Shown: positions 11,220 to 20,041, counted from the stretch's first letter. The stretch: 64,000 nucleotides of DNA from CAVPOO01 sp963707015 (GCA_963707015.1 CAVPOO010000013.1:1-64000); one strand, 5' to 3'. Numbers and translations: made by a program. The notes: generated from the letters alone by a model not told the origin.

Positions 11220-11699
11220 ATGGCTCAGAAAGTATCGATGAAACCCCTGGGTTTGGCCCTGGGTGCTGCATTTGCAACCACGCTGTCAGATACCGCTGTT
11301 GGCAATGCTGCGGACAATCCCTTCGCAATGGCGCAATTGTCGGGCGGTTACATGGTCGCACAAGCGGCCGAAGGAAAGTGTGGAGGCGAAAAGGGTAAGG
11401 TCAAGAGTGGCGTCGAAGGTAAATGTGGCGAAGGCAAGTGCGGCGGCGCCAAAGCCGGCAAAGAAGGTAAGTGCGGCGAAGGCAAGTGCGGTGCCAGCAG
11501 GGACGGCGATAAAGCCGGTAAAGAAGGCAAGTGCGGCGCCAGTCAGGACGGCGATAAAGCCGGCAAAGAAGGTAAGTGCGGCGAGGGCAAGTGCGGTGCC
11601 AGTAGGGACGGCGATAAAGCCGGTAAAGAAGGCAAGTGCGGCGCCAGTCAGGACGGTGATAAAGCGGGTAAAGAAGGCAAGTGCGGTGGCAGCAGGTAG
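11220..11699 (+). CDS. HvfA-like EGKCG-repeat precursor peptide
   Basis: The 159-residue product has a hydrophobic leader (MKPLGLALGAAFATTLSD) and then a low-complexity Gly/Lys/Cys region with ten EGKCG motifs, each holding one of its ten cysteines. Repeated EGKCG is the mark of HvfA-type peptides, in which a DUF692-family (MNIO) enzyme with a DUF2063 partner converts the Cys to an oxazolone-thioamide that binds copper. The start at 11,220 is preferred because GGAG precedes it by ten bases. A DoxX gene, the usual fourth member of hvf operons, follows 124 bases later, but no MNIO or partner gene is present. Whether it is modified is unknown. Confidence 0.8.
   Translation: MAQKVSMKPLGLALGAAFATTLSDTAVGNAADNPFAMAQLSGGYMVAQAAEGKCGGEKGKVKSGVEGKCGEGKCGGAKAGKEGKCGEGKCGASRDGDKAGKEGKCGASQDGDKAGKEGKCGEGKCGASRDGDKAGKEGKCGASQDGDKAGKEGKCGGSR
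11460..11669 (+). repeat. two tandem 105-base coding repeats inside the HvfA-like gene
   Basis: Bases 11,460-11,564 and 11,565-11,669 are near-identical and in frame; each codes for 35 residues carrying three EGKCG motifs with ASRDGDKAGK and ASQDGDKAGK spacers. The few differences are silent third-position changes. The duplication roughly doubles the number of cysteine motifs. Confidence 0.9.
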
Positions 11700-11823
11700 G
11701 GTACGGCTATCCACGCATGCCGGAAGCGATTTCGTCCAGGGAGCAGACGTGGTCGGCCTGCCACCCCTGGACGACGCTTATCTGCGCCGGTTCCAAAAAC
11801 CAATGTTCTGAGGCATAGTGCAC

Positions 11824-12423
11824 ATGGATTTACTTCGTTTTTTTCAGCGATTATTGAATACCACACGCATCTTCGACTTCCTGGGCCCGCTGGCCCTGAG
11901 ACTGTACCTGGCGCCGATCTTCTGGATGGCGGGCACCGGCAAGCTTGCCGACATCGAAAGCACCGCCGCCTGGTTCGGTAATCCGGACTGGGGTCTGGGC
12001 CTGCCTTTCCCTACCCTCATGGCCTGGCTGGCGGCAACCACCGAAACCATCGGCGCCGTTTTGCTGGTAATCGGGCTGGCGGTGCGCTGGATTTCGGTCC
12101 CTCTGATCTTCACCATGCTCGTCGCGATCGTTTCAGTGCACTGGCAACACGGTTGGCAGGCGATCGCCGACACCAAGTTTTGCCTGTTCAACTGCGCTGA
12201 TGCGCAGGAAGCGGCTGAACGCCTCAGTGCAGCCAGGGACATACTTCAGCAACACGGTAACTACGACTGGCTGACCGGACAGGGCGGTTTTGTGGTACTC
12301 AACAACGGCATCGAATTCGCGGCCACCTATTTCATTATGCTGCTGGTTTTGTTCTTCATTGGTGCCGGGCGTTTCTTCAGTGTTGATTTCTGGATCGACC
12401 GGAAGTTGAATGGCTTCCAGTAA
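11824..12423 (+). CDS. DoxX-family membrane protein (HvfD-like)
   Basis: The 199-residue protein has four hydrophobic segments and the DoxX signature: LRLYLAPIFWMAGTGKL near residue 25, PFPTLMAWLAATTETIGAVLL, and a C-terminal helix from YFIMLLVLFFIGAGRFFSVD. A Cys-containing, Trp/Gly-rich loop (FCLFNCAD) sits before the last helix. DoxX proteins accompany HvfA- and BufA-type precursors in copper-related operons, often as the membrane component, though their biochemistry is unclear. It follows the EGKCG peptide gene in the same direction. The ATG at 11,824 is chosen over the GTG two codons upstream. Confidence 0.8.
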   Translation: MDLLRFFQRLLNTTRIFDFLGPLALRLYLAPIFWMAGTGKLADIESTAAWFGNPDWGLGLPFPTLMAWLAATTETIGAVLLVIGLAVRWISVPLIFTMLVAIVSVHWQHGWQAIADTKFCLFNCADAQEAAERLSAARDILQQHGNYDWLTGQGGFVVLNNGIEFAATYFIMLLVLFFIGAGRFFSVDFWIDRKLNGFQ

Positions 12424-12452
12424 ACGGGCCCTTATGCGTGAGGTGCTGCCCG

Positions 12453-13865
12453 CTATTGTCCTGGCACCCGCGTGTCACGGCTGAGAAGAATGTTGAGCAG
12501 GTTGTCCTGGAAATTGATGTTTCCCGTGAGCCGGTCATGATCGTCGCAGAACATCACCGAGTAGTCCAGGGGAAAGAAACTGTAGCGGTGGCGCCGGATC
12601 GTGGGATCCAGAGTCTGGCGTGCCAGAAGCGACGGCTTGGTGACCCTTCCGTCGCCGGGTTCCAGCATCAGGGCTTGGTAGTCGATACGAGGAACGCGGT
12701 TGACTATCTCATCGGGGTAAAGCCGGACCACCGACTCCCCGTCTATTTCTTCCACGATAATGCGCGATGGCGTCAAGACGCAATCCCCGCCAAACACCAC
12801 GTAGCTGACTGGTGATTGTTCCGCGCCGACCGATAGCGACCAGACAAAACGCCGAGCCCGCTCAAGGTGCTTTTCAAAGTAACGCTGAAGCCGGTCCAGG
12901 TAGGCCTGTCCCTGCTTTACGTCTTTGAACTGTTCCAGAATTCTGGATTCAACCCTGGGGTCAAATATCGACCACTCAAACCTGCGCCAAACGGTTACGT
13001 CAAACAGATCACGATCCAGCCCGCGGCCGTCCACTGTGACAATCCAGGTGTTAATCGGGTGAGGCAATAACTGATAAGCGCTGGGCCAGGTGGCTATGAC
13101 CTCAGTAGGTATGCGACTCAAGCCGACTTTGAAGCCCTGCAAAAACTCTTGCAGCGCGGCGACTGAGCCGAAGTTAGGCGTACCGACCAGCACCACCCGG
13201 CGAACGCGGGATGCGCCATGATAATTTACGGTGAAGTCATCGTCATCCAGTACATCGACGATGCCATAACGCAAGTAGTAGCGGGCGATCAAACCGCCCA
13301 TGCTGTGGGCCACGAGGTCCACGCGAAGGTCGGGGTCGTGGTAATCCTTGCGGATCTGCTCGATGAGTTGATCCAGTTTGCGTGCACTCTGCAGGTTATC
13401 CTGTCGCCAGTCGTACACGAAGACATAGTATCGCCGTTCATGACGGTCGGCTTGCTCTCCCGGTGTGCCCAGATCAAAGCCGCCGGCTTCATGCAGGGTG
13501 CGCATGATTTGCGCATAATAATCCCGGCCTGCCGCGCGGTCGGTGATCGCATAGGCTTCGAGATCTGATGGGGCTGGCATCAGGCTATCTGGGTGAATGG
13601 GCAGCGCCATGTCCTGAAAATTACTGAACAGCAGGTCTGTGAGGCCACCCGGCCAGATTTCTTCCCGGCTATCGGCGCGGTGCAATCGGGATCCCAGGAT
13701 GCCGTGAAGCAGAATAACGGGATTCTGGAAATCGTCCTGCGGGCTTTTCTCGTGGAGCGCTTGCAAGTCCGGCGTGTCACCATACAGGCGGTTGAGATCC
13801 GGTAGCGGATTGCTGGAACAAGCGGCGATCAGCAGGCTGATGGTGGCAACGAGGATAGTTTTCAT
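12453..13865 (-). CDS. lipoprotein with LCAT-like alpha/beta hydrolase fold
   Basis: The 470-residue protein starts with a lipoprotein signal (TISLLIAAC, lipobox Cys at residue 16). NPVILLHGILGSRL fits the oxyanion-hole region and LVAHSMGGLIARYYLR holds the nucleophile elbow AHSMGG, Ser near residue 186. YYVFVYDWRQDN and this layout match the lecithin:cholesterol acyltransferase-like (PF02450) group, which cleaves or transfers acyl chains of lipids. A late Asp and His of the triad probably lie in the C-terminal half (SVGAEQSPVSYVVFGG and later), but I cannot assign them with certainty. It converges on the DoxX gene with only 29 bases between. Confidence 0.8.
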   Translation of the reverse strand: MKTILVATISLLIAACSSNPLPDLNRLYGDTPDLQALHEKSPQDDFQNPVILLHGILGSRLHRADSREEIWPGGLTDLLFSNFQDMALPIHPDSLMPAPSDLEAYAITDRAAGRDYYAQIMRTLHEAGGFDLGTPGEQADRHERRYYVFVYDWRQDNLQSARKLDQLIEQIRKDYHDPDLRVDLVAHSMGGLIARYYLRYGIVDVLDDDDFTVNYHGASRVRRVVLVGTPNFGSVAALQEFLQGFKVGLSRIPTEVIATWPSAYQLLPHPINTWIVTVDGRGLDRDLFDVTVWRRFEWSIFDPRVESRILEQFKDVKQGQAYLDRLQRYFEKHLERARRFVWSLSVGAEQSPVSYVVFGGDCVLTPSRIIVEEIDGESVVRLYPDEIVNRVPRIDYQALMLEPGDGRVTKPSLLARQTLDPTIRRHRYSFFPLDYSVMFCDDHDRLTGNINFQDNLLNILLSRDTRVPGQ

Positions 13866-13881
13866 GGTGACCCGGAATCCT

Positions 13882-14241
13882 TCACCGCAGTAAGAAAGGT
13901 ATCCATCCGCTGCCAGATGTTTCCGTCAGGCGCTCCTGGACGCTTTCGATGTTGAGTCCCGGACTGATTTTCAATGGTGACAACGGGGAGCCTGGTACCA
14001 ATTGGAACATTTGCCTGTTTTCCCCTGTCCGCATCGTTAGGCAGCACCCTTCAGCGCTCGTCAACCCGGTTTGTAGCTCTATAACAGCTGCCAGGGTGAG
14101 ATAGCCTTGCGCGAGTGCCGGAGAGGTCGCCACTATGCCCGCCAGATTCGGATCGAAACCGTAGGCGCGTGCGACGGCATCCATGAGTGGGTGCGACTGT
14201 TCGGGGGTGGATGCTTTGCTGTGAACGGCACACGGTGACAA
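13882..14241 (-). pseudogene. truncated carboxymuconolactone decarboxylase/AhpD-like gene
   Basis: The first 50 residues, including HPLMDAVARAYGFDPNLAG and SPALAQGYLTLAAVIE, match the start of AhpD-like carboxymuconolactone decarboxylase-family proteins. After GLTSAE the expected E-x-x-x-CxxC region does not follow; the frame continues with unrelated sequence to a stop at 13,882. The conserved catalytic CxxC and His are therefore absent. It lies between the lipoprotein and the oxidoreductase on the same strand. I read it as a truncated gene; a shift of frame near 14,060 is possible but I could not find the missing part. Confidence 0.45.
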
Positions 14242-14292
14242 GGGATCATTCCGGCTTGATGTGGGTTTGCGAAAGGATGTTCATTCGAATAC

Positions 14293-16473
14293 CTACGATC
14301 GCGAAGATGGTACAGAGTTTGGGACAGGTTGCCGTGTGCTTCCCCGGCGCCAGGTGTGGTAGCGTTCCATCCAGGCGAGTACCCTTGCGGGTGCATGCGC
14401 ACGTTTCCAATTGCCCGCGGCATATTTATTGGCCTCGGTCAGCGTCGGATAGATGTGGATGGTGCCCAGAATCTTGTTGAGTCCGAGGCCGTGGCGCATG
14501 GCGGTCACGAACTCAGCGATTAAGTCGCCGGCGTGTTCGCCGGCAATGGTGACGCCTAGGATGCGGTCTTTACCAGGCACCGTGAGCACCTTCACCAGGC
14601 CGTGGGCTTCTTCATCGGCAATCGCGCGGTCGAGGTCATCTATCGGGTAGGTGGTAACCTCGTAGGGGATGCCGTTCTGCCTGGCTTGCTGTTCGTTTAA
14701 TCCGACTCGCGCGATCTCCGGGTCGGTAAATGTGGCCCAGGGAATCACTGAGTAGTCTGCGCGAAACTTTTTGAATGTGCCGAACAACCCGTTGACCGCT
14801 GCGTACCAGGCCTGATGCGCAGCTGTGTGGGTGAACTGATAGGGACCGGCGACGTCACCGACGGCATAGATATTCGGGTAAATTGTCTGCATGTAGTCGT
14901 TGACTTCAATGGTGCCATTCTTGCGCAGCGGCACACCGAGCGCCTCAAGGCCGAAGCCGCGGCTGTTGGCCTGCCTGCCCGCGGCAAGCAGTAACTCGTC
15001 GAACTCGATCTCGACTTCCTGGCCCCGGTGCTCGGCCACCAGGACTTTGCGCCCGTTGTCTATACGGAATGCTTTTGCGGTATGTTCCATGCGCAGCTCG
15101 ACACTTTCGCTTTCAAACCGATCCATCACCATTTGGGAGAACTCCGGATCCTCATTCCCCAACAGGCGGGGTGCCTGCTCCAGCTGGATCACGTGACTGC
15201 CGAAGCGGGCGAAGCACTGGGCCAGCTCGCAGCCAATTGGTCCGCCGCCGAGCACGAGCAGTCGGCCCGGCAGCGTGCGCAGCTCCCAGATCGTGTCCGA
15301 CGTGCGGTAAGCGGTGGCTTCTATTCCTGGGATGGCGGGAACAGCCGGGCGTCCGCCGGTTGCGACAATGATGTTACGTGTGGTCAGCCGGCGGCCATCG
15401 ACCTCTACGGTGTAGGGTGAAGTAATCTGTGCTTCACCCTGAATGCAGTCCACACCAAGACTCGTATAGCGCTCTACCGAATCGTGAGGTTCGACTGTGC
15501 GGATGACCCGCTGCACCCGTTCCATAATGTGGGCGAAATCGTAATCAACGCTTGCCGAGTTGAATCCAAATTCGCGGGCACGGCGCGCATGGGAAAGAAA
15601 CCGAGCGGAACGGATCAGTGCCTTGGATGGCACGCAGCCGGTGTTCAGGCAGTCGCCCCCCATACGGTGTTTCTCGATCAGGCTTACCTTGGCCTTCACG
15701 GCGGCGCCGATGTAGGCGCTCACGAGACCTCCGGAGCCGGCGCCGATGACCACCAGGTCTCGATCGAAATGCTTGGGTTTCGAATAGCGGCGCAGCACGC
15801 GTCGGGCATTGAATATTTCCACGGCTTTCCTGGCCAATAGCGGGAACAGGCCGAGCAGGGTAAACGAGACGATGAGCCCCGGTGATAAGATTCCAGACAG
15901 AGACTCGATCTGGGCAAGCTGCGTGCCAGCGTTGACGTACACCAGTGTGCCGGCCAGCATGCCCACCTGACTGACCCAGTAAAAGGTCCAGGTTCGGATC
16001 GGGGTGAGTCCCATCACCAGGTTAATGACGAAGAACGGAAAAGCGGGAACCAGACGCAGTGTGAACAGATAAAACGCGCCGTCCTTTTCGATGCCACGGT
16101 TGGCCGCTTTCAGCCTGTCGCCGAAACGCCGCTGGACCAGATCTCGCAGCAGCCAGCGTGAGACAAGAAACGCAAGTGTCGCGCCGATGCTGGACGCGAA
16201 GGATACGATCAGGGTGCCCCATATCAAACCGAAGACGGCTCCCGCTGCCAGCGTCATCAGGGCAGCGCCGGGCAGCGACAGGCCGGTGACGGCAACATAG
16301 ATGACGAAGAATCCTGCAACGCTAAGAACCGGGTGCGCTAACCGGTAGTCGTCAATAGCCGCCTGTTGGGACTTGAAGTATTCCAGGGTCAGATACTGGC
16401 CCAGATCGAAACTGAAGAACGCGCCGATGGCTGCGACCAGGGCAATGAGAAGAATGATTTGTGTTTTTGTCAT
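14293..16473 (-). CDS. fusion of VTT/DedA-like membrane domain and mercuric reductase-like flavoprotein
   Basis: This 726-residue protein joins two parts. Residues 1-225 are a membrane domain of the TVP38/TMEM64/DedA (VTT) type with GLSLPGAALMTLAAGAVFG and FRLVP-like LFTLRLVPAFPFFVINL. Residues about 238-715 are a class I pyridine nucleotide-disulfide oxidoreductase: FAD motif LVVIGAGSGGLVSAYIGA, redox-active GGDCLNTGCVPSK (near residue 275), NAD motif LLVLGGGPIGCELAQ and a C-terminal dimerisation domain. The HVMAEM-type Hg-binding Cys pair of true MerA is not seen at the C-terminus. Its substrate is unknown; quinone or disulfide reduction at the membrane is a guess. Confidence 0.85.
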   Translation of the reverse strand: MTKTQIILLIALVAAIGAFFSFDLGQYLTLEYFKSQQAAIDDYRLAHPVLSVAGFFVIYVAVTGLSLPGAALMTLAAGAVFGLIWGTLIVSFASSIGATLAFLVSRWLLRDLVQRRFGDRLKAANRGIEKDGAFYLFTLRLVPAFPFFVINLVMGLTPIRTWTFYWVSQVGMLAGTLVYVNAGTQLAQIESLSGILSPGLIVSFTLLGLFPLLARKAVEIFNARRVLRRYSKPKHFDRDLVVIGAGSGGLVSAYIGAAVKAKVSLIEKHRMGGDCLNTGCVPSKALIRSARFLSHARRAREFGFNSASVDYDFAHIMERVQRVIRTVEPHDSVERYTSLGVDCIQGEAQITSPYTVEVDGRRLTTRNIIVATGGRPAVPAIPGIEATAYRTSDTIWELRTLPGRLLVLGGGPIGCELAQCFARFGSHVIQLEQAPRLLGNEDPEFSQMVMDRFESESVELRMEHTAKAFRIDNGRKVLVAEHRGQEVEIEFDELLLAAGRQANSRGFGLEALGVPLRKNGTIEVNDYMQTIYPNIYAVGDVAGPYQFTHTAAHQAWYAAVNGLFGTFKKFRADYSVIPWATFTDPEIARVGLNEQQARQNGIPYEVTTYPIDDLDRAIADEEAHGLVKVLTVPGKDRILGVTIAGEHAGDLIAEFVTAMRHGLGLNKILGTIHIYPTLTEANKYAAGNWKRAHAPARVLAWMERYHTWRRGSTRQPVPNSVPSSRS

Positions 16474-16934
16474 AGCATGTCAATCCAGTGTCAGGAGTTT
16501 CTACTGCTGTTAGATAGCGCTGAGTACCTCGCCTGGTCTTGGTCGGGCCGGGTCGGGGTTTATTACACACGGTTATCAGCCATGAAACCATGAGGAGCCG
16601 GGCAAAGTGTCGACTAACCACCGTGCGGGGAAACAGCTTTGTCGAGACGACCGCATACAACAGGTTGCAGCGTCGCGTCTGGCCCTGAGTAATACGCGTG
16701 ACGTCAGAGGGCATCGCACATCTCGGGATGTGTAAGGTGGCGACCCAAGGTCAGGGGTTCAAGGCGCGCGACATTCACGGATAGGCAGAAATGGTGCCCA
16801 TAAGTGATGCTGAAATTGTGCGCGGGTTATCGGTTGATCTTGAGATAAGACTAAATCCCTGTGTTTTCGGCAAAGTAAAGCTTCCGGATGCCGATAGACT
16901 TCATACGAATACATAAGTACTGTAGAGAGTAAAT
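16474..16934. other. intergenic, nothing recognised
   Basis: About 460 bases without a convincing gene on either strand. It must hold the promoter of the minus-strand fusion oxidoreductase. I found no tRNA fold or strong inverted repeat. Confidence 0.35.
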
Positions 16935-17255
16935 ATGTGCAGCACACCGAAGAGCTCTGGAACCACATGCCAGGTCAGGCGTCTCGTTGAAGAAAATGCC
17001 GACTACGCGTCGTATTCACAAATGCTGCGGCGGGCATCTCATCGATTTGACCAGCGTCAGCGCGAGCGTGAGGCGCAGCGTAAACGGCAAGCCGAGGCGC
17101 TCGCAAGCTCAGGAAAACTGCCTGAAGCGGAAGCGCCTCGATTATCTTATGAAGATGCCAGTGCAATGCATCAGCCGCTTTCTCGCAGATCCATTGTTTC
17201 GCGATTCCTGAGCTACCTGGGCCGGCTCGCCTCACCCTGTTCTGAATCCAGGTAG
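16935..17255 (+). CDS. hypothetical basic, helical protein
   Basis: The frame encodes 106 residues, rich in Arg, Glu and Ala, with a likely helical stretch (RFDQRQREREAQRKRQAEA, residues 37-55). I do not recognise a family. No neighbour on this strand gives context. Codon use resembles coding sequence only weakly, so it may be a small real gene or a chance frame. Confidence 0.3.
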   Translation: MCSTPKSSGTTCQVRRLVEENADYASYSQMLRRASHRFDQRQREREAQRKRQAEALASSGKLPEAEAPRLSYEDASAMHQPLSRRSIVSRFLSYLGRLASPCSESR

Positions 17256-17373
17256 CAGCTTCCGAGTATAAGCTGAGCGTCACCGCCAGTTAATTCGGCC
17301 CAGGCTTCTTTCGATCATACCCGAACTCGCATCACCACTGACCGTACAGCAGTTGTCCAATTGCGAATGCCCT

Positions 17374-17652
17374 TTACTCGTGATCGGTGCGATCATGGCC
17401 CGCGTGTCGCAACTGCTCCAGGATTCGGGCGCTGGCTTCGCTTGACAGGGTTTCCTGTTTGGGGCGCGATTCGCCCCCTTCAACCGATCCAATGTGATGG
17501 GAAGCAGCACGCAACAACTCCATCTGCCGAGCCATCCGCTGACAGGCCTTGCACATCAGAAGATGAGTCTTCAGGCTGAGACGCTCGCGCCACGAGAGTT
17601 TTCGGTCCAGTGATTCGGACACCACAAAAGAGACATCTTTGCACGACGGCAT
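17374..17652 (-). CDS. zinc-finger anti-sigma factor (ZAS/zf-HC2 type)
   Basis: This 92-residue protein has the HxxxCxxC zinc motif of ZAS anti-sigma factors (His30, Cys34, Cys37, with Cys4 as likely further ligand) in LKTHLLMCKACQRM. It starts directly after the stop of the ECF sigma factor gene, as expected for a sigma/anti-sigma pair. No transmembrane segment is visible, so it would be a soluble regulator that binds and inhibits its partner until a signal releases it. The stimulus cannot be read; redox or metal sensing through the Cys residues is typical of soluble ZAS proteins. Confidence 0.8.
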   Translation of the reverse strand: MPSCKDVSFVVSESLDRKLSWRERLSLKTHLLMCKACQRMARQMELLRAASHHIGSVEGGESRPKQETLSSEASARILEQLRHAGHDRTDHE

Positions 17653-18264
17653 TTACGTTTCCTCACCGTTCCCGCCAAGCCATCGCACCTCGAGACAGCG
17701 TCTCAGGCCCATGCGTGCGCGATACAGCATTACGCCACAGTTAGTCGCGGTGATGCCGAGTTCATTACAGATTTCTTCATTGGACAGACCGGATAACTCC
17801 TTGAGGGCGAAGACATTTGCGAACGCGGGCTTCAGGCGGCCCAGGCACGCCTCCAAAACATCAAGAAACTGGCGGTTGTGCAGCGTCTTGTCCGGATTAC
17901 CCCAATCCCTGGGTGGCCGGATCCAGTGACCGCGCACGTCGAACAGGTTGTCTACCTCGCTTTCCGTCGCCGCGTCGGATAATACGCTAATATCGTCCAC
18001 GGTCGTCTCGCGCACCTGCTTGCGGATAAAATCCACGATCTTGTGCTTGAGGATGCCGGTGAGCCAGGTTTTTTCAGACGCTCGGCCTGAGTAGCTTGCG
18101 CGCGCCTGAAGCGCTGCCATAAGGGTTTCCTGCACCATGTCTTCCGCATGCGTGGTGTCGCGCAACCGGGCCAGGGCGTAGCGGAAGAGAGTGTCTCCGT
18201 ATTCCTCCAGCCAGCAAGCGGGATCCAGCTCAGTTACAGTGATGCTGTCAGGATCCGTACTCAT
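17653..18264 (-). CDS. ECF-family RNA polymerase sigma factor
   Basis: The 203-residue protein has sigma region 2 (residues about 20-90: YGDTLFRYALARLRD, AEDMVQETLMAAL, KTWLTGILKHKIVDFIRK) and region 4 (about 140-195: LKPAFANVFALKELSGLS, NEEICNELGIT, VMLYRARMGLRRCL). This is the ECF layout with no region 3. A linker with VDNLFDVRGHWIRPP is like a gammaproteobacterial ECF subgroup often found with a soluble zinc anti-sigma factor. The anti-sigma gene follows with no gap. It may autoregulate and could control the HvfA-like operon 5 kb away, but that is inference. Confidence 0.88.
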   Translation of the reverse strand: MSTDPDSITVTELDPACWLEEYGDTLFRYALARLRDTTHAEDMVQETLMAALQARASYSGRASEKTWLTGILKHKIVDFIRKQVRETTVDDISVLSDAATESEVDNLFDVRGHWIRPPRDWGNPDKTLHNRQFLDVLEACLGRLKPAFANVFALKELSGLSNEEICNELGITATNCGVMLYRARMGLRRCLEVRWLGGNGEET

Positions 18265-18732
18265 GGCTGTTGGGCATCCTTATTCGGTGAAGCAGCGGCA
18301 AGTATGTGATCCGACCGCCGTATAGAGTAGATGGTTCCCCCGGTATGATGTCTGCAAGGAGGTCCCCAGGCAAGAGACATCCCGCGCCCGGCCTGAGGTG
18401 AGTGGGGGCCGGTAACCAGGCAAAAAGTTGTTGCCACCAGCGTCTGCGGTTGTTGGGCAGCGGAAAGCCGACTTGCAGGTCCACCGGTGGATCGCAATTC
18501 AGGGTCCGGCCCGGATGCATGCAGTCAGTCGCTTTGCCGGGCGCTCTCGTACAGCGATGTCAGGGTCAAGGGCTCGCCCCGGCAGGCTGCCAAAATCGGA
18601 ATTTAGTTGTAACGCAGGTGTTTTACAAACGACCAAGGTAAAGCCCGCTTATGCAGAGAAGCAAAGCGAGAGATTCGAAAACATTCAATCCAGCGCCCGG
18701 AGCTGGCTGGGTCCGGTTTACTAAGGTCGAGA
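18265..18732. other. divergent intergenic region, nothing recognised
   Basis: About 470 bases lie between the sigma factor gene and the DUF3179 gene, which are transcribed away from each other. Both promoters must lie here. I see no coding resemblance and cannot assign an ECF-type promoter with confidence. Confidence 0.35.
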
Positions 18733-19665
18733 ATGAAAAGCTTGTTGGGATGGTTGCTTATCATAGCGTTGGTCGCCACCAATCCGGTTGCGCACGGCCA
18801 AGTCAAAAACGGGTTCGATCTGTCCGGCGCGCTGATTCCAGAGGGTGAGATCCTGTCCGGCGGACCACCACGCGATGGTATTCCCGCGGTTAATGCTCCG
18901 AAGTTCGTGAACGCGGATGCGGCTCGTTTTCTCCAGCCGACAGACCGTGTGCTTGGCATCGTGCGCAACAGCGTGGTAAAGGCCTATCCAGTCTCCATTT
19001 TGAACTGGCACGAAATTGTCAACGACACCTTTGCCGGCGAGCCGATCGTGGTGACCTATTGCCCGTTGTGCGGCACGGGCATCGCCTGTCTTGCCAGGGT
19101 TGCGAACGAGGTATTGAGGTTTGGCGTATCGGGTCTGCTGTATAACAGTGATATGCTCCTGTACGATCGGCAGACCCAGTCATTGTGGTCGCAGATCGGC
19201 AAGCAAGCGGTCAGCGGTCCCCTGAAAGGCGAACGGCTGCAGGCGATTCCGCTGATGCATACTACGTGGGCAGACTGGCGTCAGCGCTATCCTGACAGTC
19301 TGGTGCTGTCGACCCATACGGGTTACGCCCGCGACTATACCCGCAGCCCTTACGCCGGCTACGAACGATCCCGTGCCTTGTATTTTTCAGTGCGGGAGCA
19401 GGATCAGCGCCATCATCCCAAGGAGTGGGTGCTTGGTATCGAAATCAACGGCCACTTCAAGGCCTATCCATTCGTCGAACTGGAAAAATCCAGCGATCCG
19501 GTGCGGGACACTCTCGGTGGCCATAATGTGGTGGTGAGATATGACCGCCGCCATCGTACTGCGGTCGCGATTGATGATAACGGCGATGTGTTGCCCGCCA
19601 TCACAGCCTATTGGTTCGCGTGGTATGCATTCCATCCCACGACTGAACGCTATCATGCACCCTGA
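18733..19665 (+). CDS. secreted DUF3179-family protein
   Basis: The 310-residue protein has a signal peptide (residues 1-22, LLGWLLIIALVATNPVAHG) and the features of DUF3179: PAVNAPKFVNADAARFLQPT, AYPVSILNWHEIVND, VVTYCPLCGTGIA around residue 110, DRQTQSLWSQIGKQAV and a repeat of the GI-INGHFKAYPF motif in the second half. Function is unknown; the conserved CPLCGTG pair may bind a metal or form a disulfide. It stands alone on the plus strand between the sigma factor and the histidine kinase operon. Confidence 0.85.
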   Translation: MKSLLGWLLIIALVATNPVAHGQVKNGFDLSGALIPEGEILSGGPPRDGIPAVNAPKFVNADAARFLQPTDRVLGIVRNSVVKAYPVSILNWHEIVNDTFAGEPIVVTYCPLCGTGIACLARVANEVLRFGVSGLLYNSDMLLYDRQTQSLWSQIGKQAVSGPLKGERLQAIPLMHTTWADWRQRYPDSLVLSTHTGYARDYTRSPYAGYERSRALYFSVREQDQRHHPKEWVLGIEINGHFKAYPFVELEKSSDPVRDTLGGHNVVVRYDRRHRTAVAIDDNGDVLPAITAYWFAWYAFHPTTERYHAP

Positions 19666-19679
19666 GTTGTCCATGCCTG

Positions 19680-19883
19680 TTATTCGTGCATAGGCTCATG
19701 CACAGCTTCCACCGAGACGGTGCCATGCGTGTGGACGGCAATTGCGGCAGCACGCGAGGTTATGAGCCCAACAGCCCAGGTGAGTGACAGGAACAGTCTG
19801 CAGCCAGGGAACCGCCGCTGGAGGTCTCTGAGGCCGCCGATCACTGGAACGATCGCGAGGACGATGACGACGACTACACCCAA
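19680..19883 (-). CDS. possible small membrane protein
   Basis: A 67-residue frame starts at TTG (19,883) with a strongly hydrophobic N-terminus (VVVVIVLAIVPVIGGL), then a second weakly hydrophobic stretch and the tail HEPMHE. There is no ATG start and no clear ribosome binding site. I do not recognise it; it could be a remnant of a larger membrane protein or a chance frame. Confidence 0.2.
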   Translation of the reverse strand: MGVVVVIVLAIVPVIGGLRDLQRRFPGCRLFLSLTWAVGLITSRAAAIAVHTHGTVSVEAVHEPMHE

Positions 19884-20041
19884 AAGACATTAACTCTTCA
19901 CGGCCGCACGATACCGTGTCAGAGGCCTAAGCTGTTGAAGTCTAGGGATTCTCCCTGACGCCTCCCGGCTCGTTGATCCACTCCCGTCTTGCTGTCCTGG
20001 AGCTTCCCGCCGGAACTCGGCACGCCCACGGTGTGCCTTTT

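Noticed and set aside
11286..11811. Other open frames across the HvfA-like gene, including one ending FVQGADVVGLPPLDDAYLRR
   Set aside because: They arise from the 105-base duplication read in other frames. The downstream tail looked like a possible remnant of an hvf partner gene, but I could match it to none.
16700..16790. GGGGTTCAAGG-like T-loop of a tRNA
   Set aside because: No matching acceptor or anticodon arm can be formed around it.
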